Below, piece by piece: positions 21,048 to 32,599 of a stretch of DNA of 64,000 nt (position 1 is the first letter of the stretch; each line of letters begins with the position of its first letter). Source of the DNA: Schistocephalus solidus (Eukaryota; Platyhelminthes; Cestoda; Diphyllobothriidea; Diphyllobothriidae); the NCBI GenBank assembly GCA_017591395.1, contig WEDG01000811.1, forward strand, positions 1 through 64,000. Direction: 5' to 3'. The notes under the pieces were generated by a model. The model saw only the letters and a program-made list of their open reading frames with translations. It made no database searches and was not told where the DNA came from. The position numbers and the translations under genes were made by a program.

Positions 21048-24000
21048 GTACTAGTTAGGGGCAGCACCACACAGCTTGCATTTGGTCGCTCCATTTGTCT
21101 CATACAGGTGGTGAATGCTCCTGTGGCCGCCTCTAACTGGTACCCAACTCTCACCTGTGGCTCCTCGAAGTTGGGTTCTTCCAGCGGCCACACCCCGGGC
21201 AACCGTCACGACCGGCGGGCTAAACCAGGTGAGGGTCTCCGGTGTTGTGTGTGCCTCCACACCCGGTATGTCTGACTCCCGAACTTCCCATCTCCCCCTC
21301 TCAAAAAGTCCTACGGTGGGGGCGACAGCAACCCCGTAGGCGGCCCAGACTAACTCGGGTCGTTCTTCCACTAAACCAAAACCGTGACCCATAGTGGAGT
21401 TCGGCAGCCGTCTGGGATGTCCGAGCAGCCCCTATTTAGGGATAGCACTGCTTGCCTCCTCGCGGAGGAAGGGGCTAGAAAAATGTGCCCTAAAAAAATG
21501 CTGGTTCTCACGTCTTCTGCAGCCGGCCGCGGCTCGCAGATCGCAAACTACGCGGTCGTAAAACTCAAACAAACAACAATACCCCCGTCCTCATCCCCCT
21601 CGCCATACTCTCCAGGCTGCTCGGGTGAGTCCACTCACACTAGCAGCCTGGAATGTTCGTTCCCTTTTAGACAATCCTAGGAGCAACCGGCCGGAACGGC
21701 GGACGGCGCTAGTCGCTCGGGAACTGGCGCGCTACAAGGTGGACATTGCTGCTCTCAGCGAGACCCGATTCTCTGAGCAGGGTCAGCTGGAGGAGGTGGG
21801 GGCCAGCTACACCTTCTTCTGGAGCGGCCGGCCAAAGGCAGAGCGACGCGACGCTGGTGTTGCCTTTGCCATCCGTAACGACATCGTGGGACGTCTGCCC
21901 TGTCTGCCGCAGGGTATCAATGATCGCCTGATGAGCCTCCGCCTGCCTCTTCGGGGAGACCAGTTCGCCACCATCATCAGCGCCTACGCTCCCCCAATGA
22001 CGAGCTCTGATGCGGCGAAGGACCAATTCTACGAGGACCTGCACGCCTTGCTGGCGACTGTGCCGAAAGAGGACAAGTTAATTGTCCTTGGTGACTTCAA
22101 TGCCCGCGTCGGGACGGACCACGCTGCCTGGCAGGGAGTGCTGGAGTCCCCACGGTCTGGGTAGCTGCAACGCTAACGGCCTCCTTCTTCTGCGCACGTG
22201 TGCGGAACACCGTCTCCTGCTGTCCAACACCTTCTTCCGCCTTCCGACGCGGGAGAAGGCCACGTGGATGCACCCTCGGTCGCGGCGCTGGCATCTGCTG
22301 GACTATGTTCTCGTCCGGAGGCGAGATCGACAGGACGTGCTGGTAACCAAGGCGATCCGCGATGCCGATGGTTGGACAGATCACCGCCTCGTCATCTCCC
22401 AGATGAGGCTCCGACTGCAACCCCGACGAAGGCCCCAAGGTAAGAGGCCGCCATGTAAGTTAAATACTCTTTTATTAAATTTGCCTGCTCACTGTTTTGA
22501 TTTCAGCAACCAAATAACCGAGAAACTGGAGGACCTGCATGCTCCAGATGATAACGATACCGTGGAGACACGATGGTGTCAACTGCGAAATGTCATCCAG
22601 TCCACCGCCCTCGATGTACTCGGACGCGCACACCGTCGACACCAGGACTGGTTTGACGACAATGACGCCGACATCAGCAACTTACTCGCGGAGAAGAATA
22701 GACTACACAAAGCCTACATGGACCTTCGGACTGACGCCACCAAAGCAGCCTTTTTCAGATGCCGGCGCCTTGTACAACAACGGCTGCGGGAGATGCAGGA
22801 TGCCTGGATGATCCGAAAGGCTGAAGAAATCCAGGGGTATGCGGACCGCAATGAAATGAAAACTTTTTCAAAGCCATCAAGGCCATCTACGGCCCGTGTA
22901 TCAAGGGGTCCGCACCGCTGCTCAGCTCTGACGGCACAACACTGCTGACAGAGAAATCGCAAATTCTGAAGCGCTGGGCCGAGCACTTCAGAAGTGTCCT
23001 TAATTGCTCATCAGCCATCTCCGATGCTGCCATTGACCGGCTCCCTCAAGTGGACACGAACAATGACCTGGATCTGCCGCCTTCCCTACCAGAAACCATC
23101 CGGGCCGTGCAGCAGATTTCCAGCGGTAAAGCACCGGGATCCGACGCAATCCCACCGGAAGTCTACAAGCACGGTGGGCCCCGGCTGATGGCAGAACTCA
23201 CAACACTCTTCCAGGAGATGTGGCGCCAAGGACAAGTTCCTCAGGATTTCAAAGACGCGACCATCGTCCATCTCTACAAACGGAAGGGGAACCGGCAACT
23301 CTGTGATAATCACAGAGGCATCTCGTTGCTCAACATCGCCGGGAAGATCTTCGCCCGTATCCTTCTCAATCGTCTTAACGGTCATCTAGAGCAGGGCCTG
23401 CTCCCGGAAACCAATGTGGCTTCCGCCGACACCGCGGGACAACCGATATGATCTTCGCCGCCCGCCAGCTACAAGAGAAGTGTCAGGAGATGCGAACTCA
23501 CCTATACACTACCTTCGTGGATCTAACGAAAGCCTTTGACACGGTGAATCGTGACGGACTGTGGAAAGTCATGCAGAAATTTGGTTGTCCTGAGCGGTTC
23601 ACGCACATGGTGCGTCAGCTTCATGACGGGATGACGGCGCGCGTCACTGACAACGGGACGGTATCCGAAGCATTCGCAGTGACCAACGGAGGAAAGCAGG
23701 GCTGCGTACTGGCCCCCACCCTCTTCAGTCTCATGTTCTCGGCTATGCTGATGGACGCCTACCGTGATGAGCAGCCTGGTATTCGCATCGCCTACAGAAC
23801 TGACGGGCGCCTTCTCAACAGTCGGCGTATGCAGGCTCCAACGCGCGTGTCTACGACTACAGTCCATGACTTGCTCTTCGCGGACGACTGCGCCCTTAAC
23901 ACCGTGACGGAGGAGGACATGCAAAGGAGCATGGACCTCTTCGCCGAAGGCTGCGCCGATTTTGGATTAACAATCAGTACAGCCAAAACGGTTGTCATGC

Positions 24001-26435
24001 ACCAGCCGCCACCCAGCGCGGAATACAATGCTCCTCGAATCAATGTCAACGGTGCTCAACTCAAAAACGTGGAGACCTTCGCTTATCTAGGAAGCACGAT
24101 TTCGCGCAACACGAGAATCGATGACGAGGTTGCCCAACGGATTTCCAAAGCTAGTCAGGCCTTCGGCCGGCTGCAGGCCTCCGTGTGGAATCGCCACGGT
24201 ATTCACCTGAACACCAAACTGAAGATGTACAAGGCCGTCGTCTTGTCGACACTCCTTTACGGAGCGGAAACCTGGACCGTCTACTCGAACCAAGCCAGGA
24301 AGCTGAATCACTTTCATCTCAGCTGCCTCCGCAGAATACTGAAGCTGAGATGGCAAGACAGGATACCGGACACGGAAGTCCTGGAGCGGACCGGAATCCT
24401 CAGCATCCATGCCATGCTGAGGCAAGTGCAGCTGCGATGGAGCGGCCACTTGGTAAGAATGGACGACGAGCGACTACCCAAACGACTTTTCTACGGAGAT
24501 GTCGCTACGGGTTCTCGTCGGCAGGGGGTCAAAAACGACGCTACAAGGACACTTTGAAGAAATCGCTGAAGCAACTGCAAATCAACTCGGCGACCTGGGA
24601 AGACCTCGCCCAGGATAGACCGGCATGGAGAAGATCAGTGAAGACTGGTTCAGCAATCTACGAGGCCAACCGGATCGCCGCCGCCAAGGCCAAAAGAGCG
24701 GCACGAAAGTCACCAGCGCCCCGCACCAACACCGCCAATGCCCAGGCCCTGCCAACATGCCCGCGCTGTCAACGCATCTTCCGCGCGCGAATCGGCCTGG
24801 TCGGACATCTTCGGACGCAATGCACCAACAATCCCACAATTCCAATTTCTACGTCAAATTCTGCCAACCCTCATTCTGACTCCCCCACCCTCACTCCTGA
24901 CATCAATTCCATTACTCCCACCATCATAGAGACCACATCCATCTACTCATCGCCTGTTACCCCCCACCACCGCAACCACCATTGCCTTCGCCTTCACTAC
25001 TACCACCACAACCACCATCAGCGATGGGGAATCTCTCCTAAGCTGTACTCAATGCGACCGCACATTCACCTCACGCATCGGCCTGGTCGGTCACTTGCGA
25101 ATACATCGTACAGAGACCGGTGAGCCAGTGCCTGGAACACCATCACACAGCAGAGATCGTCGCCTCCACTGCCCTCACTGTACTCGCGCATTCACTCATC
25201 GCATGGGCCTATTCGGTCACATGCGCATCCATGACAGCGGAATTCACCACAATGCCGACAACACCGATACACCATTCACACCCTCCGCTCCTGCCATTCT
25301 TAGCGCCCCTGCCACCCCCACTACCATGAATGACATCGCCCCAGCCTCTACCGATTTCTCCTGCCCACACTGCGCCCGCAACTTCAACTCACGCATCGGC
25401 CTGGCCGGTCACCTGCGAATCCATCGCACGGAGGCTGGTGAACCAGTGCCTGGGGCTCCGACATATAGTCGACGCGCCCGCCTTCACTGACCTCCTTGCT
25501 CCCGCACATTTACACACCGCATGGGCCTCTTAGGACACATGCACCTCCACGACAACCTCCGGTAAACCACCGGAGGCTAAGCTGCATCAGCACACACTAC
25601 CTACACCAATACATCGACTACACCCCTCACAATCACCATTTACCAGAGTATATCACGGTTTCCTAGAAACCGTGGCTGGGAAGTCTGCCAATCTGACGCT
25701 TCCACCAGACCACGCCGTCGGCTCAGTGTATGTGCTGTGTGTGTCGAGTGGCTGACCAGTGGACTGGGAGTCAGACGGCGATGGCTGCTCCATATCCCCT
25801 GAGTTTGTGAATCCTGGTGTGTGCGTTATGGGGGCCAGGTCGTGCTGTGGCGCGCGAAGACGGGTACGCCGATCCGTCAGCCAATGCGCCCACTCCCACA
25901 TCAGGCAACTGACCGGCTCGGACAGTAGTCTGACTGTGGGGTGGGGAGAGAGTGAGGTCGACAGCTCAGTGCATATTCCTCACTATAAACAATCTGACGC
26001 GCTTGAAACTATCACGGTGCGCTAAAAGCCGTGGCTTGGAAGGTTGCCAACTGACGGGATAACTCGGACCGCGTGGCCAGCCCAATGTGTGTTTTGTGTG
26101 GAGTGGCTGACTGGCGGACTGAGAGTCAGGTTGCAATGGCTCCTTCTTAATGTGGCCTTTATGGCACTCCCACACCGTGGGATCCGAGCCAGGTGTGGTG
26201 GCACGCCCAGGGGCGGCTCCGGCCGCGCCAGCCACCTGCGCCCTCTCCCATCTCCGGTCTTCTTGACTCTGTCTTGACACCGGGCTCAGGTGGGGGAGGA
26301 GGAGAGAGTGCGGTAGCTGCAGCGCAAGGCTACTATCACTTAAAACTAATTCACGCGCAAGTCACCGTCCCTGCACCACCTGGTGTGGAGCATACGGTGG
26401 ACCTCGTCGAAATCGACGGTCGAACTGTCATGTGC
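21048..26435 (+). mobile_element. RTE-like non-LTR retrotransposon, nearly full length
   Basis: The 5' untranslated region starts at about 21,048 ('tagttaggggcagcaccaca'), a start shared with the short derivative at 27,305. The protein region runs 21,625-25,565 and the 3' region ends with 'gacggtcgaactgtc' near 26,428. There is an APE-type endonuclease, a reverse transcriptase and a C-terminal zinc-finger array. The architecture and the late-RT sequence ([28 protein letters not shown]) are those of the RTE group (family knowledge; the clade was not tested). Within the triplication at 47.9-62.2 kb, fragments of the same family occur on the minus strand. Confidence 0.85.
21625..25565 (+). pseudogene. 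RTE-like polyprotein: APE endonuclease, reverse transcriptase, zinc fingers
   Basis: The protein would nick target DNA and prime reverse transcription there. The endonuclease (21,625-22,440) shows [40 protein letters not shown] and the catalytic DH in WTDHRLV. The RT (22,865-24,540) shows [48 protein letters not shown] and the catalytic [10 protein letters not shown] near 23,870, all intact. After a basic linker come five zinc fingers at 24,758-24,823, 25,044-25,106, 25,170-25,232, 25,362-25,424 and about 25,486-25,550. Frameshifts are inferred near 22,145, 22,862, 23,411 (one base lost), 24,527 (one G lost) and about 24,960. A TGA at 25,488-25,490 replaces the first Cys codon of finger 5. 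With intact catalytic motifs and few lesions the copy looks young but inactive. Confidence 0.85.
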
Positions 26436-28075
26436 CCCCACATCAGGCAACTGACCGGCTCGGACATTAGTCTGACTGTGGGGGTGGGGGAGAGAGTGAG
26501 GTCGACAGCTCAGTGCATATTCCTCACTATAAACAATCTGACGCGCTTGAAACTATCACGGTGCGCTAAAAGCCGTGGCTTGGAAGGTTGCCAACTGACG
26601 GGATAACTCGGACCGCGTGGTCAGCCCAATGTGTGTTTTGTGTGGAGTGGCTGACTGGCGGACTGAGAGTCAGGTTGCAATGGCTCCTTCTTAATGTAGC
26701 CTTTATGGCACTCTCACTCCGTGGGATCCGAGCCAGGTGTGGTGGCACGCCCAGGGGCGGCTCCGGCCGCGCCAGCCACCTGCGCCCTCTCCCATCTCCG
26801 GTCTTCTTGACTCTGTCTTGACACCGGGCTCAGGTGGGAGAGGAGAAGAGAGTGCGGTAACGTTGAGTCCCGCGGTTGGAAGGTTGCCAACTGACAATTA
26901 CACTCAGACCTCGCAGTTAGTCCAATGTGTTTTGTGTGGTGTGGCTGACTGGCGGACTGAGAGTCAGGTTGCAATGGCTCTTTCTTAATGTAGCCTTTAT
27001 GCACTCCCACTCCGTGGGATCCGAGCCAGGTTTGGTGGCACGCCCAGGGCGGCTCCGGCCGCGCCAGCCACCTGCGCCCTCTCCCATCTCCGGTCTTCTT
27101 GACTCTGTCTTGACACCGGGCTCAGGTGGGGGAGGAGGAGAGAGTGCGGTAGCTGCAGCGCAAGGCTACTATCACTTTAAACTAATTCACGCGCAAGTCA
27201 CCGTCCCTGCACCACCTGTGGAGCATACGGTGGACCTCGTCGAAATCGACGGTCGAACTACCGTGTGTGTGTGTGTGTTTGTCGGGTGTAGGGTGTAGGG
27301 TGTGCTAGTTAGGGGTAGCACCACACAGCTTGCATTTGGTCGCTCCATTTGTCTCGTACAGGTGGTGAATGCTCCTGTGGCCGCCCTGTAACTGGTACCC
27401 AACTCTCACCTGTGGCACTTCCATATCCCCTGAGTTAGTGAATCCTTGTGTGTGCGTTATGGAGGCCAGGTCGTGCTGTGGCGCGCAAAGACGGGTACAC
27501 CGATTCATCAGCCAATGCGCCCACTCCCACATCAGGCAACTGATCGGCTCAGACAGTGTCTGATGATGGGGGTTGGGGAGAGAGTGAGGTCGACAGCTCA
27601 GCGCATGTTCCTCACTATAAACAATCTGACGCGCTTGAAACTATCACGGTGCGCTAAAAGCCGTGGCTTGGAATGTTGCCAATTGACGGGATAACTTGGA
27701 CCGCGTGGTCAGCCCAATGTGTGTTTTGTGTGGAGTGGCTGACTGGCGGACTGAGAGTCAGGTTGCAATGGCTCCTTCTTAATGTAGCCTTTATGGCACT
27801 CTCACTCCGTGGGATCCGAGCCAGGTGTGGTGGCACGCCCAGGGGCGGCTCCGGCCGCGCCAGCCACCTGCACCCTCTCCCATCTCCAGTCTTCTTGACT
27901 CTGTCTTGACACTGGGCTCAGGTGGGGGAGGAGGAGAGAGTGCGGTAGCTGCAGCGCAAGGCTACTATCACTTAAAACTAATTCACGCGCAAGTCACCGT
28001 CCCTGCACCACCTGGTGTGGAGCATACGGTGGACCTTTTCGAAATCGACGGTTGAACTGCCGCCGTGTGTGTGTG
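25566..28075 (+). repeat. Array of RTE 3' untranslated modules
   Basis: After the zinc fingers, a unit with 'gccgtggcttggaa.gttgcc', 'tgactggcggactgagagtcagg', 'gtggcacgcccaggg', 'gacaccgggctcagg' and 'catacggtggacctcgtcg' is repeated. Its anchor 'ccgtggcttggaa' starts near 26,029, 26,572 and 27,661, with a shortened unit near 26,866. Many short open frames in several phases come from the repeats and do not look like real genes. Confidence 0.8.
27297..28070 (+). mobile_element. Internally deleted, non-autonomous RTE derivative
   Basis: The first 120 bases (from 'tagttaggggtagcacca') match the 5' end of the RTE-like element at 21,048-21,165. After 'actctcacctgtggc' the sequence jumps to 'acttccatatcccctgag', which is 3' untranslated sequence matching 25,787 onward. 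About 4.6 kb including the whole protein is missing. The copy ends with 'gaaatcgacggttgaactg' and a GT tract. Confidence 0.7.
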
Positions 28076-28084
28076 TGGTCTTTT

Positions 28085-28830
28085 CTCCACTTTATGGAGG
28101 TGATTAAAATCTTTATTAGACGTCCTAAGCCGGAAACAAGAATGCAGTCTGACAGAGTGATGGGGAAAAGCCCACCACATGCCCTGTGGAGACTAAATGT
28201 GCGAAGACTAATTGTTTGAGACTAAGCCCAGACAGAGATGCTTCTTTTCAAACACCTCTGCAGCTTCGCAGACAATCCTTGTCTTTTAAAATGGACTGGC
28301 GTAAGCGCTGGGCAGTTAGAAGCACGATTTACAGGGTTTCTTCGTCATGACTATTGACAGTCTAACGCTCTCTCACTTTCCCTACCTCCGTTAAGATTTA
28401 CGGCGTCTTTTCGGGTTCTGCACCTCTCGCATGAGGTTGTGTCGAGCTCTGATAAGCTTGAACAACAACGCTATTTGGCAGAGTATTTTAATTAGACTGA
28501 CGGAGTGGAAGGACTGTTTGGCTAAAATGAGGAAGAATAATTTAAAAGTGTGCACTCAGAGTCGAGGCAATAAGTGTGGGCCGATGCTCTCCCTCAGTCG
28601 TTTCGAGTTTTCTTCTGTTTTTCTAGAGAACTAAAGCTTGTCCAATGAGATTTTTTACACTCGATGTGTGAGGATGTCTGGCTAAAATTAGGATGAATAA
28701 TCTAAAAGACCGCACTCAGAGTCGAGACAATAACCGTGCGAATGCAAATGACTTGAACTTTTGAACTCATGTTAATAAATTCAGGCTCGGCTGATGTGAA
28801 GTTCGCGTGTTTCAAAGGATAACAAAATGC
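28085..28830 (+). repeat. Dispersed repeat, copy 2
   Basis: Matches 18,160-18,830 in the same orientation. A tail segment at 28,670-28,760 ('ggctaaaattaggatgaataatctaaaa') repeats 28,518-28,550 of the same copy, so there is a short internal duplication. No coding motif is seen. Confidence 0.6.
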
Positions 28831-28867
28831 AAGGGTAAGAGTTCAGGGATGAAATTCAGATAAATTG

Positions 28868-29215
28868 AAAGTGCACATTGGAAGTGGCTCGTATTGTCGC
28901 TGACGTTTCGGCGGGCTTTGCCGGCTCTCCATTACCCAAGCGTCTACTGCTAATATCGTTATCAGTGTTTTCAATTACAAGCTGAACTTGTCAGCCTTGG
29001 ACGGATCGACTTTTCTCTCGCTCGCTGCCTCGGCCTTTGCGTGGATGTTGCTAGAGCTTGCCGGTCGCTGGTGTTGGGCGACTTCAGATCGGTTGAGGGG
29101 GTTTCTAAGCCTGCCTCCTCTTCCGGTGGGTGCGTCGCGTGACCGTCTTCACTTATATGCCTTAGTTCCGGTGTAACCATCTTGTCCTTGTTTTTATGCA
29201 TGTAATGATGCAGCT
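28868..29215 (-). mobile_element. Penelope-like element 3' tail, minus strand
   Basis: The reverse complement aligns with 51,480-51,785 in the triplication: THPPEEEAGLETPSTD against THPPEEESGLQAPSTD, then QRAREKSIRPR, then 'cgtctactgctaatatcg' in antisense. The end carries a GC hairpin followed by GAAACGTCAGCGACAATACG, the hammerhead-like terminus of this PLE subfamily. No RT or GIY-YIG core is present, so this is a short 5'-truncated insertion. Confidence 0.7.
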
Positions 29216-29514
29216 GAAAGTTGACACACGTCCTGGCAACCTCAATGAGGGTGAGGGAGTTTTCACAGCGCCTTGAGCGAGGGTATGGCTAGGTCAATCT
29301 TGTAGCTAATTAGCCAGTTTGGATAGTTGTGATTGACAGAGAATCAGACTGTCATTTCTGCTGAAGTGCAAGTTCGCGCGAGAGATGCTGCGTTGAAATA
29401 GGCGCCCCGAGTGGGGCCACTACAAGTTAACTTGCTAGGGATGCCTTGTTTGACCGCCTAAACAGAACTACCCATAATACATGTGACTTTGCGCTCAATT
29501 CCGGGGAAATTGAA

Positions 29515-29705
29515 GTTAGGACTCAGGTGGGAGTTAGGGCTAAGTTTAGGCTTAGGTTTAGAGTTAAGGTCGATGCTAAGGATAAGGCTAAAGGTTAAGG
29601 TTTGGGTTCGTGTTAACAATGTGGTTGAAATTTAGGGTAGGGATAGGATTAAAATTAAGGTGACAGTTTAGTTTTATGTTAGGGTTAGTTTTACCGTTAA
29701 GACAC
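29515..29705 (+). repeat. Degenerate GGTTAG-like low-complexity tract
   Basis: Blocks such as 'gggagttagggctaag', 'taggcttaggtttagag' and 'atgttagggttag' resemble decayed telomere-like hexamers. Similar tracts on the other strand lie at about 52,440-52,610 and its two tandem copies, and at 62,575-62,725. No perfect array of repeats exists, so this is not a telomere. Confidence 0.6.
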
Positions 29706-29709
29706 GGGC

Positions 29710-30200
29710 GTATTTACCCCTCAAAAACTTAATCGCGCGGCCACCAAGTTGAGTGAGTGCGGGGGTTCATAACGCCGTGTCCGGTTTAGGCAGCCGTACA
29801 AGGCATCTGAACCACTAAATTTACTGTCACAGTTTGTTTACGAGCCCCGGACGGTACTGCATTCAATTAAAAATCTGGTAGAGTTTTTGTGGCATATTCC
29901 AGTTACTTCTGGTCCGCCAGTGACAGTATGTCAGAAACATTTGTTTGGAAAATACAAAATATACATTTGTATAAAGTTGAACCTGTGCAAAAGTGTAGTT
30001 CGTTTATCAGGCAGAGAATGCGTTGGCATGATCTCGTTATAGTTTGCTGATCAGTTGGCCAGAGCTTAACTTCCGCGACACACCTGATCCGGTTCCCAAA
30101 AGACTGTTGGTTGCACAAAGAGGATCACCACTAGTCCAGTTTTCTCCTTCCTGATACAAACATATTTTGTTCGACCAAAAAGAAAGGCTCTTTCTCTAAA
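29710..30200. other. No gene recognised
   Basis: Short frames only. The segment lies between the degenerate GGTTAG-like tract and the decayed LINE; 'taggcagccgtacaagg' at 29,789 resembles 'taggcggccatacaagg' at 62,761, so the same repeat unit may continue here. Confidence 0.35.
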
Positions 30201-30389
30201 TTATAATCCATTTGAAGGATCTCAAGGTCGCTCAGGTTTATGCCAAAGGCGTTGGTGGAGCATAATGTCCCCGGCTTTGTGAAAATCAATATGCACTTCA
30301 GTTTTTTTGAAAAGCCGTCCTCATAAATAATGATCTAGAGAAGTCAGAAAACTTGAGAGACTGGAACGCCATACCCAAAATTCCCTAAG

Positions 30390-30590
30390 ACCTGACACTC
30401 ATCACAAAATTGTACTATACGTGGACTTCCATTGGGTTGCAAGAAATACCAGCCAAGCTTATGGGCCTAAAGTTGTTTGCTGTCATCTTGCTACCACCCT
30501 TTGAGTAGGCAATCATGTTGGCTATTTTTAACTTAGAAGGCACTAAACTGTTCCCATTGACATCTCAAAATAGACAACTGACAGAACTGA
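30390..30590 (-). mobile_element. LINE reverse transcriptase fragment, minus strand
   Basis: Reverse-strand translation of 30,545-30,440 gives VPSKLKIANMIAYSKGG followed by NNFRPISLAG, the typical early RT block of CR1/Jockey-type elements. Downstream sequence loses its frame. The larger fragment at 31,300-32,555 contains its own, different early block, so this belongs to a second copy or a rearranged part. Confidence 0.65.
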
Positions 30591-31299
30591 TAGTGCTTAA
30601 CTGTGCGTGGTAAAGGAAGAAATAAAATGGCGTCAAAGGTGACTGTCGCACTAAAATTAATCGAGCCACTTCAAATAAATAAGGAAAATAAAAGTGCGAC
30701 TGTGAATAGTAAAAGGTCTACTTATCGAGATAACTACAAAGGGACAAGTCCTGTAGTCCACAACGTTGGTCGTACGTCTGATTGCGGTATACCGAGGTTA
30801 AAACACTTTCGGTAAAGAAATTTTGGACGGATTCTAGATACTTCCGCTCGCTAGTACATAGAAGGCTTAATAGAAACGAACAGCCTGCCATGTCAGATCT
30901 AACGTAAATTTTATGAAGGCTGGTCCTTATATCGCTATTCTTGAAATTTCGAAGAACAAATCCGATAGTCCTGGGTGCTTTGGAGATAGTCAGATTCGTA
31001 TGCTCTGAAAGATTGAGACACTTGAAATAATAATGTATTCAAACCCTTAATAACTCCAGGTACATTTATATCCTTGACAGTTTACTTGGTAAGTGTAATA
31101 AGCAAGGCTTTTAAACGCCCTATTGTTTTTATGCCAGTCGTAAACACACAAAGTGAATTGTCCCTATTACAACAGTACTCGCATGATTTAAGTAGCATCA
31201 TTTTTAAAAATTATCGTAAGCGTCAATGTCTAGTTGCGACTGACTATCGTTGCCAATAACAATAACCGAGCAAATGTGTTAAGAAAGGGAATTGTGTAG

Positions 31300-32555
31300 C
31301 ACCATTGGGCATAGGCCTGAAGAGGGTTTTTTAAGAGTTCGAGCACAGTGCTGCTATCTGCCGGTTTATATTGATAGGCAATTTTTTAACTCTAGCACAA
31401 ATGTAGGGCTGGCCATTCTGAAATATTTCTGATATATCATCGAGAAAAGGCAAAATCAGGGCGATACAAGCACACTACCCTGAATACTTCCACTCCTTAT
31501 GCGTGTAGGGTTGAAAGATCACATTGTATATCATAACCCACTGTGTGTAAGAGCCTAGATAAGAAGATAATACTTTCAGAAGTTTACCACCTATTCCGTA
31601 GAAGGAAGGTTTAAGAGATGAAGAGCATGATCAACACGATCAATGGTTGTAGTGAAATAAAATCAGATTATGTCAAGTGATAAAACCCTTGTCCATAGAT
31701 TTAAAATAAAGATCAAAGAAAGAGAGCCAGCAGGTGGAATGAGAACTTGTTTTGAAGGATTCATTGAAATAATAATGCATTCAGTAGATTATTCTCGCTT
31801 AGGTGATACATCATCTTATTATTGATAAAATTCTCTAAGATTTTCAAAGCTGCAGGAAGTGTGTTTATTGGCTGAAAGTTGTCAAATGGTGTACATTGAC
31901 CAAGTTTGGGGATAGGCAGAATGTGTAATTCTCTCTACGAAAGGAGAAAGGATTCGCTTTCGAGAGTCAATTTAAATACCTTGCATGGAATCTTAATTAC
32001 ATCCACCTTTACAATGCTGGCCGGGACAACATCTGGTCCAGGCCTATGAGATTGATGAAAACGTCGGATTGCTACCGTGAAGTTCCAGAGGGTAAATGTA
32101 ATGGCCTCGTGGACGGCACCGAATCAAACCTGGATGTCCGGAAGCGAAGTGGTCAAATTTACATTAAATATTTTATATATGAAAGCATGGAAACTGCCAG
32201 TCGTCAACTTGTTGTCTGCCATGGGATTTACGAAAGCATTCAGAACGATGGCATGCCGCGTTTTTCTATGAGCTCCTAATTTTAAGGAATAAGATTCGCG
32301 ACACCTGGCTAGCGGTTTTCGGTAGAGTAACCTCTCCGCAAGCCGGTTGTCATCGTACAGCCTCTTGGCCCGCTCAAAATTACGTCTGATCAAGAGTAGA
32401 ACAGAAACAGCGTTCTGTAGAGGAATTGACGGGTGTCTATGCAGCCTACGGGGAAAACATTCAGAGAGGTAAAGTTCTTCCATGAAATTAATTATTTTCT
32501 TCCGTGTAGAGTCAAAGGTCGAAATCCTCACTGGGTGGGCAATCGACCCAACCAA
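31300..32555 (-). mobile_element. CR1/Jockey-like LINE remnant, minus strand
   Basis: From 32,555 to 32,124 a 143-codon open stretch may be the region just before the RT. It is followed in other frames by an early RT block (PIPKLGQCTPFDNFQPINTL near 31,900), a core block with TIDRVDHALHLLNLP near 31,640 that corresponds to the usual KAFDRVDH motif, and SIQGSVLVSPWFCLFS near 31,480 that corresponds to GVPQGSVLGPLLF. No catalytic F/Y-x-D-D box is readable. Stops and frameshifts are numerous, so it is long dead. The clade name is an inference from motif style. Confidence 0.6.
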
Positions 32556-32599
32556 CGAATAAAGAGTTCTTAATTTTTAAAACACTTTGAAGGCAACAG

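Noticed and set aside
22097..22438. Long minus-strand frames across 21.7-24.5 kb
   Set aside because: They are shadows of the GC-rich RTE coding strand and lack any motif.
22452..22507. Intron-like stretch (gtaagtt ... gatttcag) inside the RTE-like element
   Set aside because: The frame reads through it without interruption, and a diverged form of the same stretch is kept in the old fragment near 11,110, so it is coding linker.
26022..26821. Repeated 60-77-codon frames in both directions at 26.0-28.0 and 41.8-42.0 kb
   Set aside because: They recur because the 3' untranslated modules are repeated; phases differ and no domain is visible.
29515..29705. True interstitial telomere
   Set aside because: No perfect consecutive TTAGGG units are present; only scattered, degenerate hexamers.
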